A DNA stretch of 40,012 nt. Source: Peptoniphilus mikwangii. GTDB taxonomy: Bacteria > Bacillota > Clostridia > Tissierellales > Peptoniphilaceae. The stretch lies in NCBI RefSeq assembly GCF_000468535.1, contig NZ_AUQY01000004.1:4630-44641 (forward strand), read 5' to 3'. Positions 27,914 to 36,163 of this stretch are shown here, one piece after another; position 1 is the first letter of the stretch; each line of letters opens with the position of its first letter. A program made the position numbers and the translations under genes. A model generated the notes under the pieces. That model had not been told where the DNA came from and searched no databases. It was given only the letters and a program-made list of their open reading frames with translations.

Positions 27914-27928
27914 TGATATTCATTATCA
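27914..27928. promoter_or_regulatory. Fur box upstream of the AraC-ABC operon
   Basis: TGATATT-C-ATTATCA matches the 7-1-7 Fur consensus TGATAAT-N-ATTATCA at 13 of 14 arm positions. It lies 16 bases upstream of the AraC start codon. TATAAT on the minus strand at 27942-27947 could be the -10, which would place the box over the transcription start, a standard repression position. PerR and Zur boxes differ in sequence, but cross-recognition is possible. Confidence 0.75.
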
Positions 27929-28002
27929 TAATAATAAACTAATTATAATCTCATGTCTACTCTAAAAAGATATTTTTAGCCTGATCAGACATTTTTGCAT
28001 AA

Positions 28003-28031
28003 AAAAACAGCACCCGTATCAATCAGTGCTG
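28003..28031 (-). terminator. Terminator downstream of the PadR-DUF1700-DUF4097 operon
   Basis: CAGCAC (28008-28013) and GTGCTG (28026-28031) pair around a 12-base loop, and the minus strand continues into seven T's (28001-28007). It lies about 170 bases past the DUF4097 stop. The stretch 28032-28199 between them is AT-rich, and I see no gene in it. Confidence 0.75.
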
Positions 28032-28199
28032 CCATTAAATCTTTAATTTTAATTATTAACTGTAATTATAGCTTAATTAACAAAATTACATTAATCTCAA
28101 AATCTATTTATATTTATTAAAAACTCACAAATTATATTATATATATTTTTTCATAGCTTTCACATGCGTCTAAAGATATAGTTATAATAAAATCTATAG

Positions 28200-28940
28200 C
28201 TATTCAGATATATAAACTTCTCCATTTACCATTTCTATATCAATTTCATCACGCCCATTTCCAATTTTTTTATTAAATTCATGTACACCTCCTACGGAGA
28301 TACGAGATTCATCTAAAAATTTTATTACTCCATTTACAGCTTCCACACTTATAACCGCATCTATTTTTTTAAAGTTTATACTAACAATACCATTTATTGT
28401 CTCTATATTTGCGTTATAAGATTCTTCTGCATTCAAATTTATAGCTCCATTTGTAAAATCAACATCCAAATTTTTCAAAACTCCATCCACATCAATACTT
28501 CCATTTACAGAATCAATCTTTACAGCTAAACTTTTAGGATCAGTTGTATAAAATACAATCTTAAATACATTTTTATTAGTGGACTTGATTTCATCGACCT
28601 TGCATTCAAAGCCTCCATCATCTTTTGACGTACTGATATTTATATACTTTCTAAAATCCGCATTAGGTATTTTAGAATATAATTCATATTTGTCTTCTTC
28701 AGATTCAACTATTGCAATAGATAAATTGGTAGAGTTTATTTTTATGCTGTCAAATTTTCCGTTCTCTTTTAAAACCGATTTATATTCTCTATCCATTTGA
28801 TTAGCAATAGAATTATTCCAATAATCTTCACAAAAAACTTTATCTTTTACATTTTTATAATCAAATGCAAAAAATGAACCTACTGTTAAACACGAAAATA
28901 CAACTGCCACTATAGCTGTTTTTGTCATAAAATCTCTCAT
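28200..28940 (-). CDS. DUF4097-type surface protein (beta-repeat, membrane-anchored)
   Basis: A 246-residue protein. Residues ~5-27 (MTKTAIVAVVFSCLTVGSFF) form an uncleaved signal anchor. The remainder has short beta repeats with recurring NG or NGxI turns (VNGSIDVDGVL, TNGAINLN, INGIVSINF, VNGVIKFLDES, VNGEVYISE), the mark of DUF4097 putative adhesin or beta-solenoid proteins. Its start is joined to the DUF1700 stop as TAATG. In Firmicutes, PadR-DUF1700-DUF4097 sets are linked with cell-envelope stress (LiaX-like and related systems). That role here is inference. Confidence 0.85.
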   Translation of the reverse strand: MRDFMTKTAIVAVVFSCLTVGSFFAFDYKNVKDKVFCEDYWNNSIANQMDREYKSVLKENGKFDSIKINSTNLSIAIVESEEDKYELYSKIPNADFRKYINISTSKDDGGFECKVDEIKSTNKNVFKIVFYTTDPKSLAVKIDSVNGSIDVDGVLKNLDVDFTNGAINLNAEESYNANIETINGIVSINFKKIDAVISVEAVNGVIKFLDESRISVGGVHEFNKKIGNGRDEIDIEMVNGEVYISE

Positions 28941-29584
28941 TACATTTCTCTCCTCTTGTTAATCTTCCATCTTATTGCAACGAAAATATTTTTTATTCCC
29001 TTTATAACAGTTTTAAATAATTTAATTGCAAGACCTATAAATAATACACCTATTGTTATCAGTGAAATAGTAGCAAAAATTTTTGTTATCGGATTTATCT
29101 CCATAAAAATTGAAGGGATTGAAATAAAATTAGGATATATTACCGTCGGTATTAATGATAAAGGAAGAGCTAATCCGACAAGTATAAAACTTCCGCCAAT
29201 CGCTATTATAGAAGCCAAAAGTCCAAATATCGCTCCAAATATACCCATCCCAACTCCAAGTATCGGTCCTAAAAATATAATACCGCCAATTACTATTAAT
29301 ATAATTAACATCGTATCATTAGAAGACTTTTTCTTTTTTTCTCTATTCTCAGTGTAATCATAATCTTGCATCTGAACCTTTAACTTTTTACCTTCATTCT
29401 TCATATAATCCTTAGCAATTAACTCCGGTGCTCCAAGCTCATCACATATTTGTTCCTCGCTCTTTCCCCTTTCAACAGCAAAAGAAAAATGTTCTTCATA
29501 ATCTGAAATAATATCATCCACTACTATTCTCGGCATATCTTTTAAATAATATCTAAGTAAATCTAAAAACTCCTTCTTTTTCAT
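28940..29584 (-). CDS. DUF1700/HAAS-domain membrane protein
   Basis: A 214-residue protein. The N-terminal ~60 residues are the HAAS-type helical domain (FLDLLRYYLKDMPRIVVDDI, EEQICDELGAPELIAKDYMK). The C-terminal part has three to four hydrophobic segments (IIGGIIFLGPILGVGMGIFG, ISLITIGVLFIGLAIKLFK). It overlaps padR by four bases and is coupled to the DUF4097 gene. It is probably the membrane partner in the same envelope-stress unit. No enzymatic function is known for the family. Confidence 0.85.
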   Translation of the reverse strand: MKKKEFLDLLRYYLKDMPRIVVDDIISDYEEHFSFAVERGKSEEQICDELGAPELIAKDYMKNEGKKLKVQMQDYDYTENREKKKKSSNDTMLIILIVIGGIIFLGPILGVGMGIFGAIFGLLASIIAIGGSFILVGLALPLSLIPTVIYPNFISIPSIFMEINPITKIFATISLITIGVLFIGLAIKLFKTVIKGIKNIFVAIRWKINKRREM

Positions 29585-29895
29585 ATCTGTCTCCTTAAAA
29601 TAAAATTAACACTTTTTATAAAATCATCCCACTCTTTCAATTGAAAGATACACTCATCTTTTCCGGCATCAGTAAGCTTATAATACTTTCTCGGCGGTCC
29701 ACTTTGAGATTCTTCAAGGTATGTCTCGACATATCTCTCATCTTTTAATCTCCTAAGTAGAGGATATATAGTTCCTTCCGATATATTTACGTGTGTGGAA
29801 ATTTCTTCTACAAGCTCATAGCCATACATATCTTTTTCCATTAAAAGAGACAGTACAAGCAGCTCTAATACCCCTTTTTTAAATTGAATATTCAT
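29581..29895 (-). CDS. PadR-family transcriptional regulator
   Basis: A 104-residue winged-helix protein. It shows the PadR core: LELLVLSLLMEKDMYGYELV, STHVNISEGTIYPLLRRLKD, and the wing EESQSGPPRKYYKLTDAGK. It is short (PadR-s1-like), so it dimerises through its C-terminal helix. It heads the three-gene operon, overlapping DUF1700 by four bases. A promoter with an inverted repeat lies 25-63 bases upstream, consistent with self-repression. Confidence 0.92.
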   Translation of the reverse strand: MNIQFKKGVLELLVLSLLMEKDMYGYELVEEISTHVNISEGTIYPLLRRLKDERYVETYLEESQSGPPRKYYKLTDAGKDECIFQLKEWDDFIKSVNFILRRQI

Positions 29896-29919
29896 ACTAT
29901 TACCTCACTTTATAATTGC

Positions 29920-29958
29920 ATTATATCATTTAGTACCTTTTAATACAAGATACTAAAT
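29920..29958 (-). promoter_or_regulatory. padR promoter with inverted-repeat operator
   Basis: On the minus strand TTGTAT (29943-29948) and TATAAT (29920-29925) are 17 bases apart. Arms ATTTAGTA (29928-29935) and TACTAAAT (29951-29958) form a perfect 8-bp inverted repeat, one arm between -35 and -10 and the other just upstream of -35. That is the placement expected for a repressor such as the PadR protein encoded next. Confidence 0.7.
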
Positions 29959-30083
29959 TAAACTTAATATTAGATTTTCCTACATAGTTCCATTTTATAA
30001 ATAAAAGTATATATTTTGTAACTATCTCCAAATGATTTGATATAATATACTAAGTATTACTTTAGTTTTTTTTTCAAAATATA

Positions 30084-30112
30084 TTGTAATGCATATGCTA
30101 ATGTATTAAAAT
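30084..30112 (+). promoter_or_regulatory. Candidate promoter of the alcohol dehydrogenase gene
   Basis: TTGTAA (30084-30089) and TAAAAT (30107-30112) are spaced by 17 bases, 30 bases before the ATG. A second TATAAT at 30041-30046 has only a TTGTAA at 19-base spacing. Which one is used cannot be decided. The palindrome GCATATGC lies within the spacer (30091-30098). Confidence 0.45.
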
Positions 30113-30141
30113 ATTACCAAACGATATAAGGAGGTTTTACT

Positions 30142-31197
30142 ATGAAAGGTTTTGCAATGTTAGGTATAGGTCAAACCGGATGGATTGAGAAAGAACGTCC
30201 TGTTTGCGGTCCGTTAGATGCTTTAGTTAGACCATTAGCTCTTTCCCCATGTACATCAGATGTTCATACTGTATGGGAAGGCGCAATCGGTGATAGACAT
30301 GATATGATTTTAGGTCATGAAGGCTGTGGAATAGTTGAAGAAGTAGGCTCTCTTGTAAAAGATTTTAAACCCGGCGACAGAGTTATGGTTGCTGCAATAA
30401 CTCCCGATTGGAGTTCACTTGAGGCACAAGCCGGATATTCAATGCACTCCGGCGGAATGCTTGCAGGTTGGAAATTTTCCAACTTTAAAGACGGAGTATT
30501 CGGAGAACTGTTTCATGTAAATGATGCAGATGGAAATCTTGCACACTTACCTGATTCAATATCGCCTGAAGAAGCTTGTATGTTATCTGATATGGTTCCT
30601 ACAGGATTCCATGGCGTAGAACTTGCAGATGTACAATTCGGAGATACAGTTCTTGTCGTTGGAATCGGTCCTGTCGGATTAATGGCAGTTGCCGGAGCAA
30701 ACTTAAGAGGAGCTTCAAGAATAATTTGTGTCGGTACAAGACAAATTTGTAGAGATGTTGCTAAAGGATATGGCGCTACAGACTTTATCGGATATAAAGA
30801 CGGTTCTATTGACGAACAGGTTCTTGCTCTAACAGATGGAAAAGGCGTTGATAAGGCAATTATTGCCGGTGGCGGAGTTGAAACATTTGAACCTGTTATC
30901 AAATGTTTAAAACCGGGTGGAAAAATCGGTAATGTAAACTATCTTGGAAGCGGTACTTACATCAATATTCCTCGTGTTGAATGGGGTGTAGGTATGGGAC
31001 ATAAACAAATTCTTGGCGGTTTAATGCCGGGCGGACGTTTAAGACTTGAAAAACTTGCATCTCTTATCGAATGTGGAAAGCTTGATGTAAAACCAATGCT
31101 TACACATAAATTCAAAGGATTTGAACATGTTGAAGATGCTTTGATGCTAATGAAAAACAAGCCAAGCGATTTAATTAAACCTGTTGTAGTTTTATAA
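30142..31197 (+). CDS. Zinc-dependent secondary alcohol dehydrogenase, NADP(H)-preferring
   Basis: A 351-residue medium-chain dehydrogenase very close to the Thermoanaerobacter brockii and Clostridium beijerinckii enzymes that interconvert 2-propanol/2-butanol and ketones. Catalytic zinc ligands Cys37, His59 and Asp150 are all present (SPCTSDVHT, GHEG, CMLSDMVPTGFHG). The Rossmann motif is GIGPVGLMAVAGAN, followed by VGTR at 197-200 and Tyr218. These correspond to the Gly198, Ser/Thr199, Arg200 and Tyr218 set that binds the NADP phosphate. There is no structural-zinc four-cysteine lobe, as in the known members. The start follows AGGAGG. A CobW-type GTPase gene follows after 41 bases. The role is solvent/ketone or aldehyde reduction in fermentative redox balance. 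Confidence 0.93.
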   Translation: MKGFAMLGIGQTGWIEKERPVCGPLDALVRPLALSPCTSDVHTVWEGAIGDRHDMILGHEGCGIVEEVGSLVKDFKPGDRVMVAAITPDWSSLEAQAGYSMHSGGMLAGWKFSNFKDGVFGELFHVNDADGNLAHLPDSISPEEACMLSDMVPTGFHGVELADVQFGDTVLVVGIGPVGLMAVAGANLRGASRIICVGTRQICRDVAKGYGATDFIGYKDGSIDEQVLALTDGKGVDKAIIAGGGVETFEPVIKCLKPGGKIGNVNYLGSGTYINIPRVEWGVGMGHKQILGGLMPGGRLRLEKLASLIECGKLDVKPMLTHKFKGFEHVEDALMLMKNKPSDLIKPVVVL

Positions 31198-31203
31198 ATT
31201 TTC

Positions 31204-31225
31204 TGAGAGGTCTTCGGACCTCTCA
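31204..31225 (+). terminator. Hairpin between the ADH and CobW genes
   Basis: TGAGAGGTC (31204-31212) and GACCTCTCA (31217-31225) form a perfect 9-bp stem with a stable TTCG loop. Only ATTT follows, so it is a weak terminator or an attenuator/mRNA-stabilising hairpin inside a shared transcript. Either way it would lower expression of the GTPase relative to the dehydrogenase. Confidence 0.6.
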
Positions 31226-31238
31226 TTTAGGTGATAGA

Positions 31239-32225
31239 ATGAAAATATTATTGATATCCGGATTTTTAGGTTCGGGAAAAACCAGTTTTATAAAGGCAAT
31301 GTCAAAAGCCACAAAAAGGCAATTCGTAATAGTCGAAAATGAATTTGGAGATATGGGAATTGACGGAGAAATATTAAAATCCGATACTTTGAATTCTAAA
31401 AATACAGATATGAAAATTTGGGAGCTTTCAGAAGGATGTATATGTTGTTCACTAAACCTGGACTTTACACATTCAGTTTTAACAATAGCAAATACATTAA
31501 ATCCGGACTATCTGATCGTTGAACCGAGCGGAGTAGCTTTCCCAAGTAAAATCATATCCCAATTGCGCAAAATATGTTATGAAAGAATTGAACTGTTGCC
31601 CCTGATTACAATAATAGATGCATATCATTACAAAAACAGTAAAAAAGATTTTCCCGATTATTTTTATGATCAACTTAACAACGCATCCTCTATTATATTA
31701 AGCAAGTCGGAATCGATGGATTATAATAATTTTTTGTCCATAAAAAATGAACTTAATATAGACGATAAAACTTTTTTTCCAACTACTCACTATTCAAAAT
31801 GGAGCGAAGATATATGGTTTAATCTTCTAAATGGAAATATAGATTATACGAGAGAAAATAAAATTTCAAACATCGAAATTACAAAAGAGCAACAACTTGA
31901 TAACATCAGTATAACAAATATAGGAATAACTAATCCTGCAACGCTTACAATCGCATTAAACATACTTATTTCCGGCGCTCTCGGAAAAATTGTAAGAGCA
32001 AAAGGATACTTTAAAGCCGGTCGTGATTGGATAAAATTTGACCTTGTTGACGGCAGCTATGCAATAACAGGTTGTACTCCAATGCCGGATAACAGAGTTG
32101 TCGTAATCGGAAACAACCTTAACAAATCCTCAATTAAAATGCTGTTTGAAAATAAAGTAATAAAAAAATTAAAGAACATATCTGCAATTAAAAGTAAAAA
32201 TTTAAGCATAAAAAATAGAAGATGA
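31239..32225 (+). CDS. CobW/COG0523-family G3E GTPase (putative metal chaperone)
   Basis: A 328-residue protein. Walker A GFLGSGKT is at residues 8-15, the metal-binding motif CICC is at 67-70 (GCICC), and a Walker B/guanine-binding segment (LIVEPSG, then ILSKSE in place of NKxD) follows. A CobW C-terminal domain (ISGALGKIVRAKGYFKAGRD) comes last. COG0523 GTPases deliver zinc or other metals to client enzymes. No cobalamin genes or nitrile hydratase are near. The gene is 41 bases after the zinc alcohol dehydrogenase, the obvious candidate client (inference). The AGGTGAT ribosome-binding site is moderate. The SKSE variation at the guanine motif should be verified. Confidence 0.88.
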   Translation: MKILLISGFLGSGKTSFIKAMSKATKRQFVIVENEFGDMGIDGEILKSDTLNSKNTDMKIWELSEGCICCSLNLDFTHSVLTIANTLNPDYLIVEPSGVAFPSKIISQLRKICYERIELLPLITIIDAYHYKNSKKDFPDYFYDQLNNASSIILSKSESMDYNNFLSIKNELNIDDKTFFPTTHYSKWSEDIWFNLLNGNIDYTRENKISNIEITKEQQLDNISITNIGITNPATLTIALNILISGALGKIVRAKGYFKAGRDWIKFDLVDGSYAITGCTPMPDNRVVVIGNNLNKSSIKMLFENKVIKKLKNISAIKSKNLSIKNRR

Positions 32226-32245
32226 TAAAATCATCTTCCTTTTTA
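32218..32245. terminator. Terminator between the CobW gene and the convergent crp/fnr gene
   Basis: GAAGATGA (32218-32225) and TCATCTTC (32231-32238) pair around TAAAA, with CTTTTTATATTT after it on the plus strand and a T-run on the minus strand. It overlaps the CobW stop codon and serves both convergent operons. Confidence 0.8.
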
Positions 32246-32248
32246 TAT

Positions 32249-32929
32249 TTAAATAGTCATATCATATAAAGCTTCAAGATCTTCTATTAATATTTTTCCT
32301 TTCGGCAACAAACTTATTATATTCATAGTTTCAAAATGATTGAGTTTTCTACTTATTGTTTCTCTTGACACTCCGGTATATGAACCGAGTTCTTCTCTAT
32401 TTATGTTCAAATCTAATAAAATTTTATTATTTTTCTTCTTTCCACATATTTTTATTAAGTCTATAAGAAGCTTTGCCACTTTCATATCCGCATTAATTAC
32501 AGACAATCTGTCTATAAGTTCTTCCGATTTTCTTATCCTGTAATAAGACTGATCTAAAAGTTTGCGCAAAATTTTTACATTTTTTAACAATATATCTTCA
32601 AAATCTTCTTTATGAATTATTATTATTTTAGTATCTGTGAGTGCCACCGATGTATATACATAACGATCTCCGGAAATTATATTAAATCCGCCTACAAAAT
32701 CTCCTTCCTTGTATATATAGAGAATTTGCTCTCTTCCGTCTGATAAAAACATGGAAATTTTCATAAAACCATCATAAACTATATACATTTGCCTTGCTTC
32801 ATCTTTAGATCTGAATATATATTCTCCTTTTTTAAATTCTTTAATCTGGGGTTTTGAAATAAATCTCTTTATCTCTTCCTCAGTTAAATATTTAAGTAAA
32901 GGTGTTTTTTTGTAATCTATAGTATCCAT
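32249..32929 (-). CDS. Crp/Fnr-family regulator encoded at the end of the pfl operon
   Basis: A 226-residue protein. The N-terminal cyclic-nucleotide-binding-type domain (FKKGEYIFRSKDEARQMYIV, YKEGDFVGGFNIISGDRY) is followed by the dimer helix and a helix-turn-helix with NREELGSYTGVSRETISRKL. The recognition helix SRETISR has the Arg-Glu-x4-Arg pattern of CRP, which reads TGTGA half-sites. The phosphate-binding cassette lacks the Arg-Ser of cAMP-binding CRP, and there are no N-terminal cysteines for an Fnr-type cluster, so the signal is unknown. It begins one base after pflA. A perfect TGTGA-N6-TCACA site lies upstream of pflB, so autoregulation of the operon is likely. Confidence 0.9.
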   Translation of the reverse strand: MDTIDYKKTPLLKYLTEEEIKRFISKPQIKEFKKGEYIFRSKDEARQMYIVYDGFMKISMFLSDGREQILYIYKEGDFVGGFNIISGDRYVYTSVALTDTKIIIIHKEDFEDILLKNVKILRKLLDQSYYRIRKSEELIDRLSVINADMKVAKLLIDLIKICGKKKNNKILLDLNINREELGSYTGVSRETISRKLNHFETMNIISLLPKGKILIEDLEALYDMTI

Positions 32930-32930
32930 C

Positions 32931-33677
32931 CTAAATCACCTTATGATATTTTACCTCATAAGATTGTAACACATCATTTGCATATTCTTCAAGTTCCTTG
33001 GCTACATTCTTGTCCATAGCTTCCATATCTTTCAGCTTATATTCAATCCCCAAATCCTCATACTTATGGACTCCCATTGTATGGTATGGAAGAATTTCTA
33101 TTTTTTCAATTTTATTTTTTATCGGAGCAATAAATTCACACAACTTATCCATATGATATTTACTGTCGGTAACTTTCGGCATCATAACATGTCTTATCCA
33201 AACAGGTGTGTTATGTCTTTCTACCGCCTCAATAAATTTTTTAAGAGGAGATATATTTCTTTCTGTTATATCTTTAAATCCGACAGCATTATAATGCTTT
33301 ATATCAAGCAAAATTAAATCCGCCTCTTCAATTATCTCATCATAATACTTCTGATCTCCGACTCCCGATGTATCTACTGTAACATGAATTCCCTCAGCTT
33401 TTACCGCTCTTATCGCATCTAATAAAAATTTGCCGTCAAGTGTCGGTTCTCCTCCCGAAAAAGTTACTCCTCCCTTACCGTTTCTAAAATAAGGTTTCAT
33501 TTTCCTTGACCTCTCAACTATTTCTTCAACAGTTATATTTCTTCCTCCAAAGGGATTTTGAGTATCTACATTGTGACAAAATGCACATCTTAAAGGACAA
33601 CCCTGCAAGAAAAACACCGTTCTTACACCTGGTCCGTCAAAGACTGCAAATGTTTCAATTGAATGTAATTTTGCCAT
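32931..33677 (-). CDS. pflA: Pyruvate formate-lyase activating enzyme
   Basis: A 248-residue radical-SAM enzyme that installs the glycyl radical in pyruvate formate-lyase. The cluster motif Cys-x3-Cys-x2-Cys is at residues 27, 31 and 34 (GCPLRCAFCHN). GPGVRTVFFLQG precedes it, GGVTFSGGEP is the SAM-binding motif, and TSGVGDQKYYDE-type sequence follows. It has the normal activase length without the extra ferredoxin domain of other activases. It lies 24 bases after pflB and one base before the Crp/Fnr gene. Confidence 0.95.
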   Translation of the reverse strand: MAKLHSIETFAVFDGPGVRTVFFLQGCPLRCAFCHNVDTQNPFGGRNITVEEIVERSRKMKPYFRNGKGGVTFSGGEPTLDGKFLLDAIRAVKAEGIHVTVDTSGVGDQKYYDEIIEEADLILLDIKHYNAVGFKDITERNISPLKKFIEAVERHNTPVWIRHVMMPKVTDSKYHMDKLCEFIAPIKNKIEKIEILPYHTMGVHKYEDLGIEYKLKDMEAMDKNVAKELEEYANDVLQSYEVKYHKVI

Positions 33678-33701
33678 GGTTGCCCTCCATAATAATTATA
33701 T

Positions 33702-35945
33702 CTAAGCTCTTTGATGGAAAGTTCTTGAAAGAACTTCTCTCTTTTGTTCATCAGATAGACGATTGAAATGTACTGCATATCCGCTTACTCTTATAGTTAA
33801 GTTAGGATATTTTTCAGGATTTTCATAAGCATCCATCAACTTTTCTTTATTTAGAACATTTACATTCAAATGGAATGCCTTTTGTCCAAAATAGCCGTCC
33901 ATTATTGTAACTAAATTATCTACTTTTGCCTCATTACTCTTTCCAAGTGCATCAGGTACAATTGTAAACGTATTTGAAATTCCGTCTTCGCAAATTTCTT
34001 CATATGGAATTTTTGCTACCGAGTTAAGTGAAGCCAATGCTCCGTTTTCATCTCTTCCGTGCATCGGATTAGCTCCCGGTGCAAATGGTTCACCCTTCTT
34101 TCTTCCATCAGGTGTTGTACCTGTTTTTTTACCGTACATTACATTTGAAGTTATTGTAAGAATTGAAAGAGTGTGTCTTGCATTTTTATATGTCGGAGTC
34201 TTTTTTAATTCAGAACTGAATTTTTTAACTATTGCTACTGCCAAGTCATCCACTCTGTCATCATCATTTCCATACTTAGGGAATTCTCCGACAGTTTCAA
34301 AATCAACCGCTAATCCGTTTTCATCTCTAATAGGCTTTACCTTTGCATACTTAATTGCTGAAAGCGAATCTGCCGCTATTGAGAGCCCCGCAACTCCACA
34401 TGCCATATTAATTCTTATATTCGTATCATGAAGCGCCATTTGACCTGCCTCATAAGCATATTTATCATGCATAAAGTGAATTGTATTTAAAGTATTTATA
34501 TAAAGAGGTGCCAATTTTTCCATAACACGTTCATAGTTTGCAAATACTTCATCAAAATCCAAAACTTCAGAAGTTATAGGTTCTATTCCGTCAAATACTC
34601 TTATCGGATTTCCGTCTTTGTCCTTCTTAATTTCATCTACTCCGCCATTGATAGCATATAAAAGTGATTTTGCAAGATTTGCTCTTGCTCCGAAGAATTG
34701 CATCTCTTTTCCGACTTTCATGGCACTTACACAACAAGCTATTGCATAATCATCGCCATATAACGGTCTCATCAACTCATCACTTTCATATTGAATAGAA
34801 TCTGTTAAAATACTAATTTTTGCACAATATTTCTTAAACGCCTCCGGAAGATTTTCAGACCAAAGTATAGTCATATTCGGTTCCGGTGCAGGATTTAAGT
34901 TAATAAGTGTGTGCAAAAATCTGAATGAAGTTTTTGTTACTAAAGGTCTTCCATCTAAACCGATTCCCGCTATTGATTCTGTTATCCAGTTCGGATCTCC
35001 ACCGAATAATTCATCATAATCAGGAGTTCTAAGATGTCTTACAATTCTCAATTTTATAACGAATTGGTCAATAAGCTCTTGTGCTCCGACTTCATCCAAA
35101 ATTCCTCTTTCCATATCTCTTTCAATATAAATATCAATGAAGTTTGTATTTCTTCCAAGGCTCATTGCAGCTCCGTTGTTTTCTTTTACCGCTGCAAGAT
35201 AACCCATATATAAATATTGAACAGCTTCTGTTGCATTTGTAGCAGGTTTAGAAATATCTACTCCATATTTCATCGCCATATCCTTAATTTTTTGAAGAGC
35301 TCTTATTTGTTCAGAAACTTCTTCTCTAAGTCTAATAGTTGCCTCAAGCGCATTACCCGTAATATTTTCCTTGTCCTTTTGTTTTTCTTCAATTAATCTG
35401 TCTATACCGTAAAGGGCAATTCTTCTATAATCGCCAATTATTCTTCCTCGACCGTAAGCATCGGGAAGACCTGTAAGCAGACCTACTGTTCTTGCCTTTC
35501 TTGTTTGAGTTGTATATGCATCAAAAACTCCCTCATTATGAGTTTTTCTAAATTCCTTAAAATATTTTTGAGCAGTTTCATCCATCTTTAGTCCATAAGC
35601 ATCTAAAGATTCCTGAACCATTCTATATCCTCCATAAGGATTTACAATTCTCTTTAAAGGTTCATCAGTTTGAAGTCCGACTATAACCTCATTATCTTTA
35701 TCAATATATCCGGCGTCATAAGCATCAATAGCCGAAAATTTAGTTGTATCAGCTTTTCTCTTATTATTTTTTATTTCATCAAGAATAAGTTTATCAACCT
35801 TGTCCCATAATTTAGCGGTTTTTTCTGATTTTCCTTCTAAAAAACTTTCATCATTTGTATATGGCTTGTAGTTGTCTTGAATAAAAGCTCTAACATCTAT
35901 ATTTTCTTGCCATTTAGTTCCTTTAAAACCTTCATATGCGTTCAT
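33702..35945 (-). CDS. pflB: Pyruvate formate-lyase (glycyl radical enzyme)
   Basis: A 747-residue enzyme converting pyruvate and CoA to acetyl-CoA and formate under anoxia. The catalytic Cys-Cys pair is at 404-405 ([13 protein letters not shown]), and the glycyl radical site is in [12 protein letters not shown] with Gly722 near the C-terminus. The Cys-Cys pair distinguishes a true PFL from glycerol dehydratase, choline lyase and other homologues, which have one Cys. The start follows AGGAGGAAG. It heads the pflB-pflA-crp/fnr operon. A predicted Crp/Fnr-type site at -41.5 points to activation. PFL is oxygen-sensitive; a NADH oxidase gene is adjacent and divergent. Confidence 0.97.
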   Translation of the reverse strand: MNAYEGFKGTKWQENIDVRAFIQDNYKPYTNDESFLEGKSEKTAKLWDKVDKLILDEIKNNKRKADTTKFSAIDAYDAGYIDKDNEVIVGLQTDEPLKRIVNPYGGYRMVQESLDAYGLKMDETAQKYFKEFRKTHNEGVFDAYTTQTRKARTVGLLTGLPDAYGRGRIIGDYRRIALYGIDRLIEEKQKDKENITGNALEATIRLREEVSEQIRALQKIKDMAMKYGVDISKPATNATEAVQYLYMGYLAAVKENNGAAMSLGRNTNFIDIYIERDMERGILDEVGAQELIDQFVIKLRIVRHLRTPDYDELFGGDPNWITESIAGIGLDGRPLVTKTSFRFLHTLINLNPAPEPNMTILWSENLPEAFKKYCAKISILTDSIQYESDELMRPLYGDDYAIACCVSAMKVGKEMQFFGARANLAKSLLYAINGGVDEIKKDKDGNPIRVFDGIEPITSEVLDFDEVFANYERVMEKLAPLYINTLNTIHFMHDKYAYEAGQMALHDTNIRINMACGVAGLSIAADSLSAIKYAKVKPIRDENGLAVDFETVGEFPKYGNDDDRVDDLAVAIVKKFSSELKKTPTYKNARHTLSILTITSNVMYGKKTGTTPDGRKKGEPFAPGANPMHGRDENGALASLNSVAKIPYEEICEDGISNTFTIVPDALGKSNEAKVDNLVTIMDGYFGQKAFHLNVNVLNKEKLMDAYENPEKYPNLTIRVSGYAVHFNRLSDEQKREVLSRTFHQRA

Positions 35946-35998
35946 AATATCTTCCTCCTATATGTAATTTGTGAAAAGGTATTCTTAATTTCAAAATA

Positions 35999-36041
35999 AG
36001 TATAGTACAAGATTAAATATAGATATGTGATTCTAATCACA
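35999..36041 (-). promoter_or_regulatory. pflB promoter with a perfect Crp/Fnr-type operator
   Basis: TGTGATTCTAATCACA (36026-36041) is a perfect TGTGA-N6-TCACA palindrome with seven-base arms. The -10 TATACT (minus strand, 35999-36004) predicts a start at about 35992, which puts the palindrome centre at about -41.5, the classical class II activator position. No good -35 is present at 17 bases, as expected when an activator replaces it. The protein most likely to bind is the Crp/Fnr regulator at 32249-32929, last gene of this operon. Confidence 0.8.
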
Positions 36042-36163
36042 ATGAGTTAAAAAGATAACAAATTTTTACACCTTGTAAAAAATATCTGTAATAAAATACA
36101 AATATTTTCAGGAAAAAGTTATCTCATATAAAATTTACAATAAATAAATCACATCTGCTATTA

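Noticed and set aside
28032-28199. Possible small gene between the DUF4097 stop and its terminator
   Set aside because: The stretch is very AT-rich and all frames are interrupted by stops. No start with a ribosome-binding site was found.
30091-30098. GCATATGC palindrome in the ADH promoter spacer as an operator
   Set aside because: Eight bases are too short to be significant in this sequence, and no second copy was seen nearby.
31239-32225. CobW gene as part of cobalamin biosynthesis
   Set aside because: No cob/cbi gene is near. COG0523 proteins with CxCC are mostly general metal chaperones.
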